A stretch of 64,000 bases of DNA, from assembly GCA_000697475.1 (NCBI GenBank), contig JNEU01000763.1, positions 1-64,000 of the forward strand. Direction: 5' to 3'. Of this stretch, positions 1-10,843 are shown piece after piece. The notes beneath the pieces are model-generated. The model did not search any database and was not told the origin of the DNA. It saw nothing but the letters and a program-made list of their open reading frames with translations. How positions within the stretch are numbered: position 1 is the first letter of the stretch; every line of letters begins with the position of its first letter. This stretch comes from Lichtheimia corymbifera B2541 (taxonomy: Eukaryota; Mucoromycota; Mucoromycetes; Mucorales; Lichtheimiaceae). Made by a program: the position numbers and the translations under genes.

Positions 1-339
1 CCAACTTCCATGGTGCTGATTTAAGGGCTTCTGATCATGTGGCTTTTTTCGATTACCTGGTGTCCATCTGAAGGCGTTGTGAAAACCATCAGCACAAACA
101 TAACACGTGTTGGGCAAGCACAACCTGCAGGTCCTCGACGGATCAACTTGACAAGAGATCCTGTCGCGCGATTGGAAGCAATGGGAGTTCCACGATATCA
201 AACATTCCATGCTGGTGCAATTGTGCTGTACTCATCTTCCGACAACCCTCCACCGCTCAGTATAATGATACGCTATATTGACGACAATCCATTGAACGCT
301 CATCTTCAAAACCTGGAATTCGATTACGATGCAGTAGAT
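1..339 (+). other. Unassigned sequence with a 102-codon open frame
   Basis: An open frame runs from 37 to 345 and ends in TAG just where recognisable protease sequence begins. I do not recognise its product, and it has no signal peptide or repeat. In an intact subtilase gene this place should hold the catalytic Asp and His boxes, and I cannot find them here. The stretch is therefore either unrelated DNA joined to the protease relic or the tail of another gene cut by the window edge. Confidence 0.3.
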
Positions 340-1784
340 ATATAGCACCAGATGTTGCGCTTGCAAGACACTGACATGGACGTTGTAGAAATTCAAAAGC
401 GTTGTTCCTGGATTTTCGGTTGCCAAGGATTGACCTCCAACGACGTCATTAAGCTATGCTGGATGCCTACGAAGCTGCTGTCGATGCCATTTCAATGAGT
501 CCTTGGTTTTGGTAACAGTGGCCAGATAACCCTACATCAGTGATGGCACAACGTATTGCTGCAAAAGGCATTCCAGGTAATGATAACTGCACTCTAATAA
601 TCTATTGTATCATTCATCATCTCTCTGTATAGTCATTGCTGCTGCTGGTAATGAAGGAGAACAAGATTTAATGGCATTGAGTGTTCCTAGTGATGGTCAT
701 GGCATTACATTTGTTGTATCCATGGATACAGAAAGCACAAGATTCTCTGTTTTCCCCGGCGTTGGCCCTCCCAGTGAGATCGATTCCAAGCCTGATATTG
801 GTGGTTTCGGTGGCAATATCTATTCAACGCTACCCAGTTACCTTGACGGCACGAGCGGGACTTCCATAGCTACTCCTTACGTTGCTGGTGCTGTTGCGTT
901 GTATCTCAAGCAAACTGAAAAGAACCAACACAGGGTCACCGATCCCAAGTTTATCACTGAGCAATTCCAAAACTATGCTTACAAGGCACCCAATTCGCAT
1001 GCCATTGGTATTGATCCACTCTTGCACAAGGTGATGATCGTATCCAAGGTAGGTGACAAGGAAAAATATGTTTGAATTCGTGATCTAATGGTATGCTATT
1101 TTGCAGTCTATGATATAATTATGCAGAATGTCCACATTACTCCTGACACCCTTTCATTCATTGACAACGCCAAGGCTTCCATTCGCTTTTCACAAAAGAC
1201 AATCAAGTTGACCCTCGACAAAAGTGCTGCTATCAAAGTGATATTGACACCTCCAAAGACCAATCCCGATGAACACATCATGTATGGTGGCTATATTCAA
1301 TTCAAGAGCCAAACCCCAGACAACAAGGATCTCACTGTACCTTATTTTGGCATTGTCGGTGAGCAGCACAAATTATGTACTCATCCTCATGCCTGGATCC
1401 CCTGTGGTGAACGATGCTTCGGGTTCTCGATGGTACAAGAACAAGGATGGTGCATTCGTCTTTGATACAAGAAGCTGCAATATCCCTTACTTTGTTATGG
1501 ATTCCAGATACCAAGAGCGCGTAAATGCCACACTGTATACGGAGGATGGTAGTCAAGAATTGAGCAATGTTCAACCTGGCATGGATTACATCGGTCGTAC
1601 CACTTTGGGTAGGCCTACAGCTTCACATTTTAGGATGGGATATGTCAGCTTATGTACTATTTCAAGTAATTCATCCGAGTTTCCTGTTACCGGCGTGTAC
1701 CGAGAGGAGAATATCTTAGTAGAGGATCGTAATGATAGCAACGACTGGGAACCTTGTATGCTTTGCATTATTCAAGTTGTCTAA
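340..1784 (+). pseudogene. Subtilisin-like (S8) serine protease relic, copy A
   Basis: This is the back half of a secreted subtilase. Around 345-590 fragments reading APDVALA, GCQGLTSNDVI and AYEAAVDAISMS appear in different frames, separated by a TGA and a TAA, so the frame is broken. After a plausible intron (about 581-632) comes an intact block from VIAAAGNEG to the catalytic serine box GTSIATPYVAGA near 850-890. A second intron (about 1049-1106) leads into a beta-rich C-terminal region in which the frame shifts again near 1,430. No catalytic Asp or His box is visible. The family normally needs Asp, His and Ser, so this copy should be inactive. A related relic lies at 5,830-6,690 and keeps the parts missing here. 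Confidence 0.75.
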
Positions 1785-2734
1785 CGACACACCAAGTAAA
1801 ACCATGTATTATTTTACTTACATCATTGTGTGCTCCTCGCTGTCAGTCACACGCAATAAAGCATTTCGCTGTACTTTTACTCTTCAATCCCTTGCTTCAT
1901 TGGTAACCTTAATGCACATAATAATCAAGCGCAAGAAGATGTTGGTGGCATACTTATTTAAGGTAATGGTTCGTTTGGCCAGCTGGTACATGCATGAAGC
2001 AAAGCACCCAGATCAAGTGATACAAAGCATATATCGCTGCTCAAATACCAGGTACTACTTTAAAGGATGTGGGGGGTAACAAAGTAGTGGATCAGCTTTC
2101 AAGACGTTGTTTCATTGGTACGCCTGAAGCACATAAATCAAGCTCAACATGCAAGGAACCAAGTACCGAGATCAGAGTGACACAAAGTAAATAGCGATGC
2201 TCAGCACTATGTGTCACTCCATGGGATGTAATTGATACACGAAGTGGATCGATACTGTGAGGAGTGGATGGGACTGTTGTGTGATGTAGTTTGTGTATGT
2301 GTGTGGCAAGATCAAATTGGTGTCATCTTGTGGGATAAAGTAATCGCTGTGATACCTTCGACTTGTCATTTTGTACTTGGTGATTATTACCTGAATACGG
2401 CAGTGATCACTGTTTCGATGTATGATGTGGGGAATCTGGAGCAACGTGCATTTTCGACTGCATATACAACGCACCTGAAGCAATAATGCAAGAATTGCAC
2501 TGGCCAACGAGTTGCAATTTGAGGATACACATGCGTCTCGAGCAGTGGAAGATTTTCCACGAGATCGATGGCCACGGTACTCTTGGTTTCTTATAGCTGA
2601 AATTGTATGCCGAGGATGTCTCATTCAGGTGAGGTTGAGCATGGACCCCCTTACAAAGAAAATTTGTCTCAATGAATGCCAGATAAGCAATGGCTTCGTA
2701 CAACATCCGTCCTTTTTTGTATAAGCAGAAAATT
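1785..2734. other. Duplicated spacer without a supported gene
   Basis: There is no convincing coding region here. The stretch is clearly homologous to 6,690-7,590. For example, the phrase around 2,100-2,200 with GACGTTGTTTCATTGGTACG recurs near 6,990-7,090. Short open frames on both strands are not conserved between the two copies. Confidence 0.6.
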
Positions 2735-2900
2735 ATAGTGACACACGCACAGAGCGGCATGCAGAAAAAGCGGTACATTTTGTCCTTGCAAGAAATTGCA
2801 GTGACACACACAGAGCGGTGTATTCTGTCCTTTCAAGTAATTGCAACGATGTGCACAGCGCGGTGTGTAGAAAAAACAAATGCGTATATATATACCTGCC
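2735..2900 (+). promoter_or_regulatory. Promoter-proximal degenerate direct repeats and TATA box
   Basis: Three imperfect direct repeats, roughly 45-60 bases apart, each carry an AATTGCAGTGACACAC-like core followed by AGAGCGG or AGCGCGG (near 2,735, 2,795 and 2,840). They are followed by an alternating TATATATATA near 2,885, about 80 bases before the secreted-protein ATG. The same arrangement precedes the second copy. Position and conservation suggest promoter elements, but this is inference. Confidence 0.45.
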
Positions 2901-2967
2901 CTCATATGCCCCGGTTTCTAGTATCATACAAATCCATTCTACCTTTTTATTCATATTCTTTCTCGTC

Positions 2968-3432
2968 ATGAAGTTCCTTAGTCCTTTGTTGGGTCTTGCA
3001 ACCGCAGCCACCTTGTTCCTTGGAAGCAGCCCCGTGTTCGCCGTCCCTGTGGAGTCAAGCGAAATCTCTAATGGAAATGCTCAAGATACCTCGGTCTTCA
3101 ACAAGCTCTTTCGTAGGGAAGAAGATATCTGCTGTGACATTGATAGCAACATGGAATGCCATGGCAACTTGTGCAATGACCAAAAGGTGACCTTTACAGC
3201 CAACTGTCAAGATGGATCCGGACGAGTAGAGAAGATCTCTGGCCATTATGATGAAACCTTTGGAGGTTGTATTTCAGGATGCGACACCTACTACATGTCC
3301 TCTGAAGGCAACATGGGATTGCAGATGGTGAAGGGCGACATGAAATTCTCTGTTAAAAATGTTCGCAGGGAATGTCACTTATGGAACAGCAGAGATATGG
3401 TTGGAAAGCAGAGCGTTTGCTGCAATGATTAA
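2968..3432 (+). CDS. Small secreted cysteine-rich protein, copy A
   Basis: A single-exon gene of 154 residues with unknown function. The N-terminus is a clear signal peptide (MKFLSPLLGLATAATLFLG, cleavage likely around residues 25-27). A short propeptide-like stretch ends in a dibasic RRE near residue 50, resembling a Kex2 site. The mature part has ten cysteines, starting with a CC pair and ending in a CC pair before CND, consistent with five disulfides in an extracellular protein. The start was chosen because the signal peptide begins there and a TATA box lies about 80 bases upstream. The paralogue at 7,843-8,307 differs at 13 residues, and all ten cysteines are kept. Many other codon differences are silent, suggesting selection on the protein. 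I assign no family; effector-like, adhesive or structural roles are all possible. Confidence 0.8.
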   Translation: MKFLSPLLGLATAATLFLGSSPVFAVPVESSEISNGNAQDTSVFNKLFRREEDICCDIDSNMECHGNLCNDQKVTFTANCQDGSGRVEKISGHYDETFGGCISGCDTYYMSSEGNMGLQMVKGDMKFSVKNVRRECHLWNSRDMVGKQSVCCND

Positions 3433-3739
3433 TTCAATTGAACATTATTCAAGTCATTTATTAATTTTCTTGTGCCTTCATTATCCTCTATCACCAACAC
3501 ACCAATAATAAAGAATACAGTACTTCTAATGTGCTGCTGCAAAACAAGGTTTTATTTATGTATTTGTCATGGTCATGGATTATGTTTGTAGTTGGAAGAA
3601 CGTATCAAAAGGATCGCAGGTTGCAAAATCAGAAGGGTCGTCGAGAGAAGCCAGCGTCAAAATAAGGCTTTTCATGCTGTGTTACACCGCCTGTGTTGCC
3701 ATCCACTACAGTCAAGTTTTTGGTCCAATGCCTTGTTCA
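3433..3739. other. Spacer containing the deletion junction
   Basis: This holds the 3' flank of the secreted-protein gene, with an AATAATAAAGAATA polyadenylation-like stretch near 3,505. The sequence then jumps, relative to copy B, from the equivalent of about 8,600 to the equivalent of about 9,335. The join lies near 3,660-3,680. Confidence 0.6.
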
Positions 3740-5105
3740 CGAGACAGTGCTATCAGAGCAAATATATCAATACATGACCTTCCAATATCAACATATCCCA
3801 ATACTCACGTGCAACAATGGGATTGCCCTTGCATCGTAATCGTCTTAATGATGGTAACGCGTTCAAAACATCCAAGCTTTCCCGATCCTTGATTTGATTA
3901 GTGTCCACACGCAAAAACTCGAGCTTTGGAAATGTATTGGCTTCAATCGGTTGAATCCATGGTATCTTGTTGCCATTCAAATAAAGGATATCGAGGCTGA
4001 ACACATCCAAGTCAATATTCGCTTATCCATTATTCCCTGGTTCCCCCTTTTTGTACCTTTGCAAACATCCTAATTTGGCAATTCCATGAGCTGATTTCAT
4101 TCTCTTCAAGATTGGTGCATTTAAGATGTGGAAATCGATTGTTGTCGGGTTTAGACAAATGCTGGATCTCGTTCTTGCCGAGCTGCAAGTCTTCCAAACA
4201 AGATAGTAATGGCTCAAGTTGCATGACTGTCAACCATGGCGTTTTGGTGCTGCTGAGACCGAGGGTTGTGATACTTGAGAATGCTGCATGATCGATAGAT
4301 GTGCTGGGTAGTCCAAGACGACAGTGGCTGTATGTATACACAATATCAGTCAACATGCATACTGGGATGCCCGCCTTTTATCTTCAACCAGTAACGGCTC
4401 ACCTACTTTAGTCGTAATATAATCAATTCGGGTAACTGCTTTTTGGTTTCTGATAAGGCATCCCACGACCTCAGTAGATTTTTGGATAGATCGAGATCAT
4501 GAGTAGCTATAGATTCCACGTAAGTATCCCAACAATTGAAAATGATATCACCTATACTTACAAAGATGATGCTCAGCAATGATCCCTGCTTCACCAGCAG
4601 TGTTGATTTGTTGATCCGCCAATCCAACTACCTTGAGATTGCTCAAGTTTCTATCACACGGATCATCATGTCAGGATTCATGTCATCCATTGTTCTCACA
4701 CTTTGTTTTACCTTTGTTCACGCTCAATCTTGCCAAGTCCAACAGTTTCAACCACCAAATCCTTATTGCCACCAATATCTTCTTTGTGATCACCATCGTC
4801 GTCACGTGATATTTTCCGTGCAATGCCTCGAGAAAAGGTCGTCCTGTGATAGCTTTCCGTGGATATGAACGTATGAACGAGCATCAAGTGGAACCATAGT
4901 GGATATATACGCTGGTAAGTTTGAGTACGGGTGATATAGAAGAAGTGCATCTTGCCTGGTCAACGTATGTCTGATGGGAGCCTTCGCGTTTGCCACGTGT
5001 AGGATCGTCTCATTCGATACCAAGCCATTCGCCTTTGGTGCATTCAATTCCAAAGAACCGAACTATTGCCAACCCAGATACGATCGCCAACGTGCATGCT
5101 GATGG
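3740..5105 (-). pseudogene. Tubulin-folding cofactor E relic, copy A
   Basis: This is a broken paralogue of the TBCE gene at 8,744-10,843. The leucine-rich-repeat exons are still readable on the minus strand (about 4,627-4,403, 4,356-4,030 and 4,010-3,753) and closely match copy B. The CAP-Gly exon at about 5,105-4,960 starts like copy B (MHVGDRI) but reaches a TGA after about 17 codons, and the frame shifts later. The 3' exons for the last part of the protein, including the ubiquitin-like domain, are deleted. It cannot make a normal cofactor E, though a truncated transcript is possible. Confidence 0.85.
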
Positions 5106-5829
5106 AGTGGGTGGGAGAGTGGAGGAGTGAGAGGAAGAAACGGAACTTGGGAAATAGCTTGGCTGACATTTGTGATCACATCCACCCGTTGCTTTGACAA
5201 GGCTGGCAAGCTATCCAAATCACTGCTTGGTTTCATACGGTGATTCATTGCAAGTTGACGGTTTCCCTTGCTCCATATTACACTCTCACTTGAAGAAGCT
5301 GTCAACACTCGATCCACGAGCAATTCATCATCTTCCACACCATATTCATTCACTCGTACATATATGCACATAGTTTAGTAGTAGCATCATCTTGTTTACT
5401 GGTCTGCTCAACCCATTTCTTAATAAATTTATTCACTCCCCTTTTGGAGCTTTGCAGCGACTACAGCAGCTGTATGCCTATCAAATTTGCCTATTATTGT
5501 ATCTGCTGATGACAAGCAGCAAGAGCCTAAATATAATCCAACTTGTCTGATGGTCATTGTACCAGGGCGTATCATTGTAGAGCATGCTGGTCACAATGTG
5601 CAAGCAACGAGCACAAAGCCTTTGGATCTGCTGAATGGCATATTTAACAGCATCAATCATTCGATCATCCATCCATTGATGCATGGCGCAGGAAAATGTG
5701 GCCGGATCCATGTCAGCATCCGATGATGATATCGTCAAAGGCTCTTGTAGAAATACTTAAAGGACAATCCGTGGTATCCATCATTTATGAATCGGTGCCC
5801 AGCCTATGAATGAATTGGATAGCCGGGTG
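5106..5829. other. Junction between duplication copies, unassigned
   Basis: Open frames on the minus strand at 5,371-5,063 and 5,738-5,481 show coding-like composition, for example SSSDADMDPATFSCAMHQ, but I recognise no family and see no complete gene. The segment lies between the copy A TBCE relic and the copy B protease relic, so it may hold remains of a further gene. Its TBCE-proximal end is only weakly similar to 10,844-10,980. Confidence 0.35.
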
Positions 5830-6690
5830 GTATTGAAATGAATGCCACTGCAACCCCATGCAGTTCCCAAGTTGAAAAGGGTACACAGCGAGCTCAAGTA
5901 TACTGGTAAAGGTATGGTCGTTGGTATCGTTGATTCAGGTAATTCATTTGCTATAACTCCTCTTCATCATCATGTATGACCTCTATTATTACTCAGGCAT
6001 CAATTATGTACCGCAATCCCGCACACTCGGTGATTACTTTGGGAAAGGGTACAAGATGAAAACGGCGTACGATCTTGTGGGAAATCCTTATGATGCCATG
6101 GTTCCTGTAGCAGACCCCAACCAGGTCCCGATCCCATGGACGGCTGTATGTAGAAGAGGTAGTGGTGTCAATGGCACGTGTTTCTCTGGAGCTTGTATCA
6201 ATGTTACGCATTCTCTTAATAATTTTCATCAGGTCATGGCATACGTTTTGCTGAAAGTAGAGGTACATTTATATGCACTTAGAAGTACGTTTGATGAGGC
6301 ATAAACGTTTGACTTGCTATAAAATTTCAAAGGTGCAGGAAATGGCAGCATACTTTACTTTGTATATGGTCTTCAGGCAGAAACAGCGCATATCAAGGCC
6401 ATTTTGTATACTGAAGATGGAGTCAAGAACCAGGCAATGTTCAGGTTGGGATGGATTATTCAGGTCGTACCAGTCTTCCGAGACCTCGAACAGCTTCATA
6501 TTTGGAATGGCGCACATCCGCCTACTATATCAAGTTGTTCGTTCCGAGTTTCTGTCACTACTCGGCGTGTACCGAGAGGAGAATATCTGATTGGATGGAA
6601 TGCTTTAAGGTAGTTAGAAGGCCGTAATGATAGCAACGACTGGGAACCTTGTATACCTTGCAATATTCAAGTTGTCTAACGAAACACCAA
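5830..6690 (+). pseudogene. Subtilisin-like (S8) serine protease relic, copy B
   Basis: This keeps the front of the protease domain. HAVPKLKRVHSELKYTGKG leads to the catalytic Asp box VGIVDSG (about 5,865-5,940), and after an intron the sequence continues as INYVPQSRTLGDYFG. A GHG box resembling the catalytic His region follows near 6,232-6,243, but the next residues are IRF rather than the usual THVAG. The sequence then jumps to the C-terminal region (YTEDG near 6,405), skipping the whole catalytic Ser segment, and further stops follow. It is an internally deleted pseudogene. Its 3' end is homologous to 1,500-1,784. Confidence 0.75.
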
Positions 6691-7595
6691 GTACCACAAT
6701 GTATTCTTTGATTTATCCCCGTCATTGTGTGCACCTTGCCATCAGTCACACCCAATAAAGTATTGCGCTGTACTTTTGCTTTTAATCCTTGTATCATCAT
6801 TGGTAAGCCTGATGCACATAATCAAGCTCAAGTATCGGTACCACCAAGGTAATGGTTCGCTTGGCCACTTGGTACATGCACGAAGCAAGACACCCAGATC
6901 AAGTGATACAAGGTAAATTTTGGTGCTCAATGCCCGGTGCCACTTTGTAGGATGTGGGGGATAAACAAAGTACTGAATAGACTTTCAAGACGTTGTTTCA
7001 TTGGTACGCCTGAAGCACGTAAATCAAGCTCAACATGCAAGAAACCAGGCACCGAGATCAGAGTGACACAAAGTGAATAGCGGTGCTCAGCGCCATGTGT
7101 CACTCTATGGGATGTGGTTGACACACGACGTGATGGATACTTTGAGGATTGCATGGGACTGTTGTGTGATGTACTTTGTGTATGTGTATGGCAAGATCAT
7201 ATTGGTGCCATCTTGTGGGATAAAGTAATCGCTGTGATACCTTTGACTTGTCGTCTTGTATTTGCTAATTACTACCTGTAATGGCACTTGAAATACGATA
7301 TGACCACAGTGATCACTGCTCAGATGTTTATTGTGGGGCCATATGTAATATGCATATATAAAGCACTCTTGCTAGAATTGCGCTGGACAACAAGTTGCAA
7401 TTGGAGAATGACTCACATGCGTCTTGAGGAGTGAAAGATTTCCTCGAGGTCGCTGTCCAACGTGCTCCTTGTTGAAACTATCTGCCGAGGATGTCTTATT
7501 AAGGTGTGGTTGAGCATGGACCCCTTACAAAGGAAATTTGTCCCAATGAGTGCCTGTTAAGCGATGACTTGTACAACATCAGTGCTTTTTTTGTA
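6691..7595. other. Duplicated spacer without a supported gene
   Basis: Homologous to 1,785-2,734. Short open frames occur on both strands, but none is conserved between the copies and none shows a recognisable motif. Confidence 0.6.
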
Positions 7596-7775
7596 TGAGC
7601 AGAAAATTGTAGTAACACACGCACAGAGCGGCGTGCAGAAAAAATGGCAAGAAATTGCAGTGACACACAAAGAGCGGCGTGCAGACAAGCGGTGCATTTT
7701 GTACTTTCAAGTAATTGCAATGACATGTAAAGCGCGGTGTGTAGAAAAAGCAAATGTGTATATATATACCTGCCC
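7596..7775 (+). promoter_or_regulatory. Promoter-proximal repeats and TATA box, copy B
   Basis: This is the counterpart of 2,735-2,900. Three imperfect AATTG..GTGACACAC / AGAGCGG or AGCGCGG units lie near 7,605, 7,650 and 7,705, followed by TATATATATA near 7,760, about 80 bases before the ATG. The copy A and copy B arrays differ by small indels between units while the unit cores and TATA box are kept. Confidence 0.45.
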
Positions 7776-7842
7776 TCATGTGCCCCGGTTTCTAGTATCA
7801 TACAAATCTGTTTTACCCTTTTTATTCATATTCTTTCTCGTC

Positions 7843-8307
7843 ATGAAGTTCCTTAGTCCTTTGTTGGGTCTTGCAACCGCAGCCACCTTGTTCCTTGGAA
7901 GCAGCCCCGTGATCGCCGTCCCTGTGGAATCAAGCGAAATCTCTAATGGAAATGCTCAAGATACCTCGGCCTTCAACAAGCTCGTTCGTAGAGAAGAAGA
8001 CATCTGCTGTGACATTGATAGCAACATGGAATGCCACGGCAACTTGTGTGTTGACCAAAAAGTGACTTTTAAAGCCAAGTGTCAAGATGGATCCGGACGA
8101 GTAGAGAAGATCACTGGTCATTACGATTCAACCTATGGAGGTTGTATTGCAGGATGCGACACCTACTACATGTCCTCTGAAGGCAACATGGGATTGCAAA
8201 TGGTGAAGGGCGACATGAAATTCTCTGTTAAGAATGTCAGAAGAGAATGTCACTTGAACAACAGCAGAGATATGATGGGCATGCAGAGCGTCTGCTGCAA
8301 TGATTAA
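7843..8307 (+). CDS. Small secreted cysteine-rich protein, copy B
   Basis: A single-exon gene of 154 residues, paralogous to 2,968-3,432. The signal peptide is almost unchanged, the dibasic RREE site is kept near residue 50, and all ten cysteines and the terminal CCND are conserved. Replacements concentrate in the middle of the mature protein (for example LCVDQ for LCNDQ and TGHYDSTYG for SGHYDETFG). The function is unknown. Both copies have stayed open while the genes around them decayed, which argues that the product is useful. Confidence 0.8.
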   Translation: MKFLSPLLGLATAATLFLGSSPVIAVPVESSEISNGNAQDTSAFNKLVRREEDICCDIDSNMECHGNLCVDQKVTFKAKCQDGSGRVEKITGHYDSTYGGCIAGCDTYYMSSEGNMGLQMVKGDMKFSVKNVRRECHLNNSRDMMGMQSVCCND

Positions 8308-8743
8308 TTCAATCGAACATTATTCAAGTCATTTAATTTTCTGTACTTTCATTACATACATATCATCGATTAACGTACCAATAAAAAATACCATGTTTCT
8401 AATATACTGCTTTAAAACAAAGTTCTATTTATGTCATGTGGGATTACATTGATTACTTAGACGATTCAATGCCAAATGGCAAGTCTACAAGTCTACTTAA
8501 TGTGAGATCAGCCAGTAAGATACATACCATGGTCATGGATCATGGTCGTAGTACCTACATATTAGTGGAAGAACATATGAAAAGGCTCGCAGGTTATTGC
8601 AGCAGCCTATCAAGAGATGCCAGCAACAAATAAAAACGAGTTGTGGCAGCCGGTCATCATCATCGTCAATAGGATTATATGGGGAATGCGTATGTCTTTA
8701 TGGTTTCATCATTGAAATAGGGAATCGTTTTCTAGTCTATTGG
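8308..8743. other. Spacer without a supported gene
   Basis: This contains the 3' flank of the secreted-protein gene, with AATAAAAAATA near 8,380, and the 3' flank of the convergent TBCE gene. A 65-codon open frame at 8,436-8,633 has no recognisable content. Confidence 0.55.
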
Positions 8744-10843
8744 TTACTCTTGTACAATGGTAATATCATCGCCAGCAGATGCACTGTAAAAATGAAGGTC
8801 TCGTAAATCATCTTCAAGCTCTGTGACAAGCATTTCATGGTCCTGAGCACTGTTCTGAATAAGATAAAGACGCTGGCGTGTAGCTGGCACTCGAAACAGT
8901 TTCTGGATCACTTGTCGTAGGTTGCGTATCTTCATTGTACCAAGCACACGTTTCTCGATGGTTTTTTCCGCTGCCTGTAATCGACTTTTGTCTTGCACTG
9001 GTGATACATCATCCATGGATGGTCGTAAGCTGAATGTAAGCTGCATAAGGCGATCATTAAGTGTGGTTGCCACGGCCTTCTTTTCACGCATGTCAGGCTC
9101 GCCATGAACTATATGTGCAATGATAAATATGAGTTATTTGTGCAAGAAGAAAGCATACGTGTAACGTACTCTGACACAGCTCGTTAAAACGAGGATGAAG
9201 CCTTGCAATGTCTTGGTGTGTGCTGCCATCCTTAGTGCATAGCTTTAAATAGTATCGCTCGAAATCCATGCGCTCCCGTGGTGTAACCTACATCGCGTGG
9301 GTTAGCACTTTGTATACCTTTGTTGTTCATGCTGTGTTACACTAACCGTATTGCCATCCACTATGGTCAAGTTTTTGATCCTGCTCACAATTTGCAACAT
9401 GGCTTGCTCACGAGACAGTGCTATCAGAGCAAATATATCAATACATGACCTTCCAATATCAATATATCCCAATACTCACGTGCAACAATGGGATTGCCCT
9501 TGCACCGTAACCGTCTTAACGATGGTAAAGCATTCAAAACATCCAAGCTTTCCCAGTCCTTGATTTGATTGTTGTCCACACGCAAAAACTCGAGCTTTGG
9601 AAATGTATTGACTTCAATCGGTTGAATCGATGGTATCTTGTTGCCATTCAAATAAAGGATATCGAGGCTGAATGCATCCAAGTTAATATCCGCTTATCCA
9701 TTATTCCCTGGTTCCCCCCTTTTTGTACCTTTGCAAACATCCCAATTTAGCAATTTCATCCCATGAGCTGATTTCATTCTCTTCAAGATTGATGCATTTA
9801 AGACGTGGAAATTGATTGTTGTCGGGTTTAGACAAATGCTGGATCTCGTTCTTGCCGAGCTGCAAGTCTTCCAAACAAGGTAGTAATGGCTCAAGTTGCA
9901 TGACTGTCGACCATGGCGTTTTGGTGCTGCTGAGACCGAGGGTTGTGATACTTGAGAATGCTGCATGATCGATAGATGCGCTGGGTAGTTCAAGACGACA
10001 GTGGCTGTATGTATACACAATATCAGTCAACATGCATACTGGGATGCCCGCCTTTAATCTTCAACCAGTAACGACGCACCTACTTTAGTCGCAATATCAT
10101 CAATTCGGGTAGCTGCTTTGTGATTTCAGATAAGGCATCCCACGACCTCAGTAGATTTTTGGATAGATCGAGATCACGAATGGCTATAGATTCCACGTAA
10201 GTATCCCAACAATTGAAAGTGATATCACTTATACTTACAAAGATGATGCTCAGCAATGATCCCTGCTTCACCAGCAGTGTTGATTTGTTGATCCGCCAAT
10301 CCAACTACCTTGAGATTGCTCAAGTTTCTATCACACGGATCATACGTCAGGATGCATATCACCCATTGTTCTCGCCTTCTTGCTTTACCTTTGTTCACGC
10401 TCAATCTTGCCAAATCCAACAGTTTCAACCACCAAATCCTTGTTGCCACCAAAGTAAACGTGTCCAACATCTTCTTCTTTGTGGCCTTCATCAACGAGGT
10501 ATTTTCCTTTCAATGCGTCGAGAAAAGGTCGTCCTGTGATAACTTTGGTTGGGTGTGGGCGTATAAACGAGCATGATGTGGGGCCACTACAGATATATGG
10601 TGGTAAGTTCAAGTTCGAGTTCGAGTTCGAGTGATGTAAATTGAAGGATAAAGCAGTGTGTGTATCTTACTTTGTCGATGTAAAATAACGTGTGCCTTGA
10701 TGAGAGCCATCATGCTTGCCGCGTGTAGGATCGTCCCATTCGACACCAAGCCATTCGCCTTTAGTTCCTTCAACTTGGCCATAGAACCGAACGGTTGCCA
10801 AATCAGAGCCGACCTGGATGCGATCGCCAACGTGGATGCTCAT
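8744..10843 (-). CDS. TBCE: Tubulin-folding cofactor E
   Basis: Cofactor E works with cofactors C and D to fold and assemble the alpha/beta-tubulin dimer in the cytosol. A nine-exon minus-strand model keeps one frame for 526 residues, close to the family's usual length: 10843-10671, 10586-10389, 10327-10239, 10183-10084, 10004-9729, 9667-9480, 9420-9347, 9287-9170 and 9108-8744. Residues 1-60 are a CAP-Gly domain (MSIHVGDRI, then [11 protein letters not shown] and GKHDG). Residues 130-380 hold leucine-rich repeats, for example [11 protein letters not shown] and [14 protein letters not shown]. The last 90 or so residues form the ubiquitin-like domain, with the [17 protein letters not shown] approach typical of TBCE. 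The start is the ATG at the head of the CAP-Gly domain. A broken paralogue lies at 3,740-5,105. Confidence 0.9.

Larger units (their letters stand above)
1660..5105. repeat. Tandem segmental duplication, copy A
   Basis: This block matches 6,530-10,850 in order and orientation: protease 3' end, spacer, secreted-protein gene, then TBCE on the minus strand. The offset is about 4,875 bases up to the secreted gene and about 5,670 in the TBCE part. The difference is a stretch of roughly 0.8 kb present at about 8,600-9,330 and missing here. That missing stretch holds the 3' exons of TBCE, so this copy is a deletion derivative. Confidence 0.85.
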
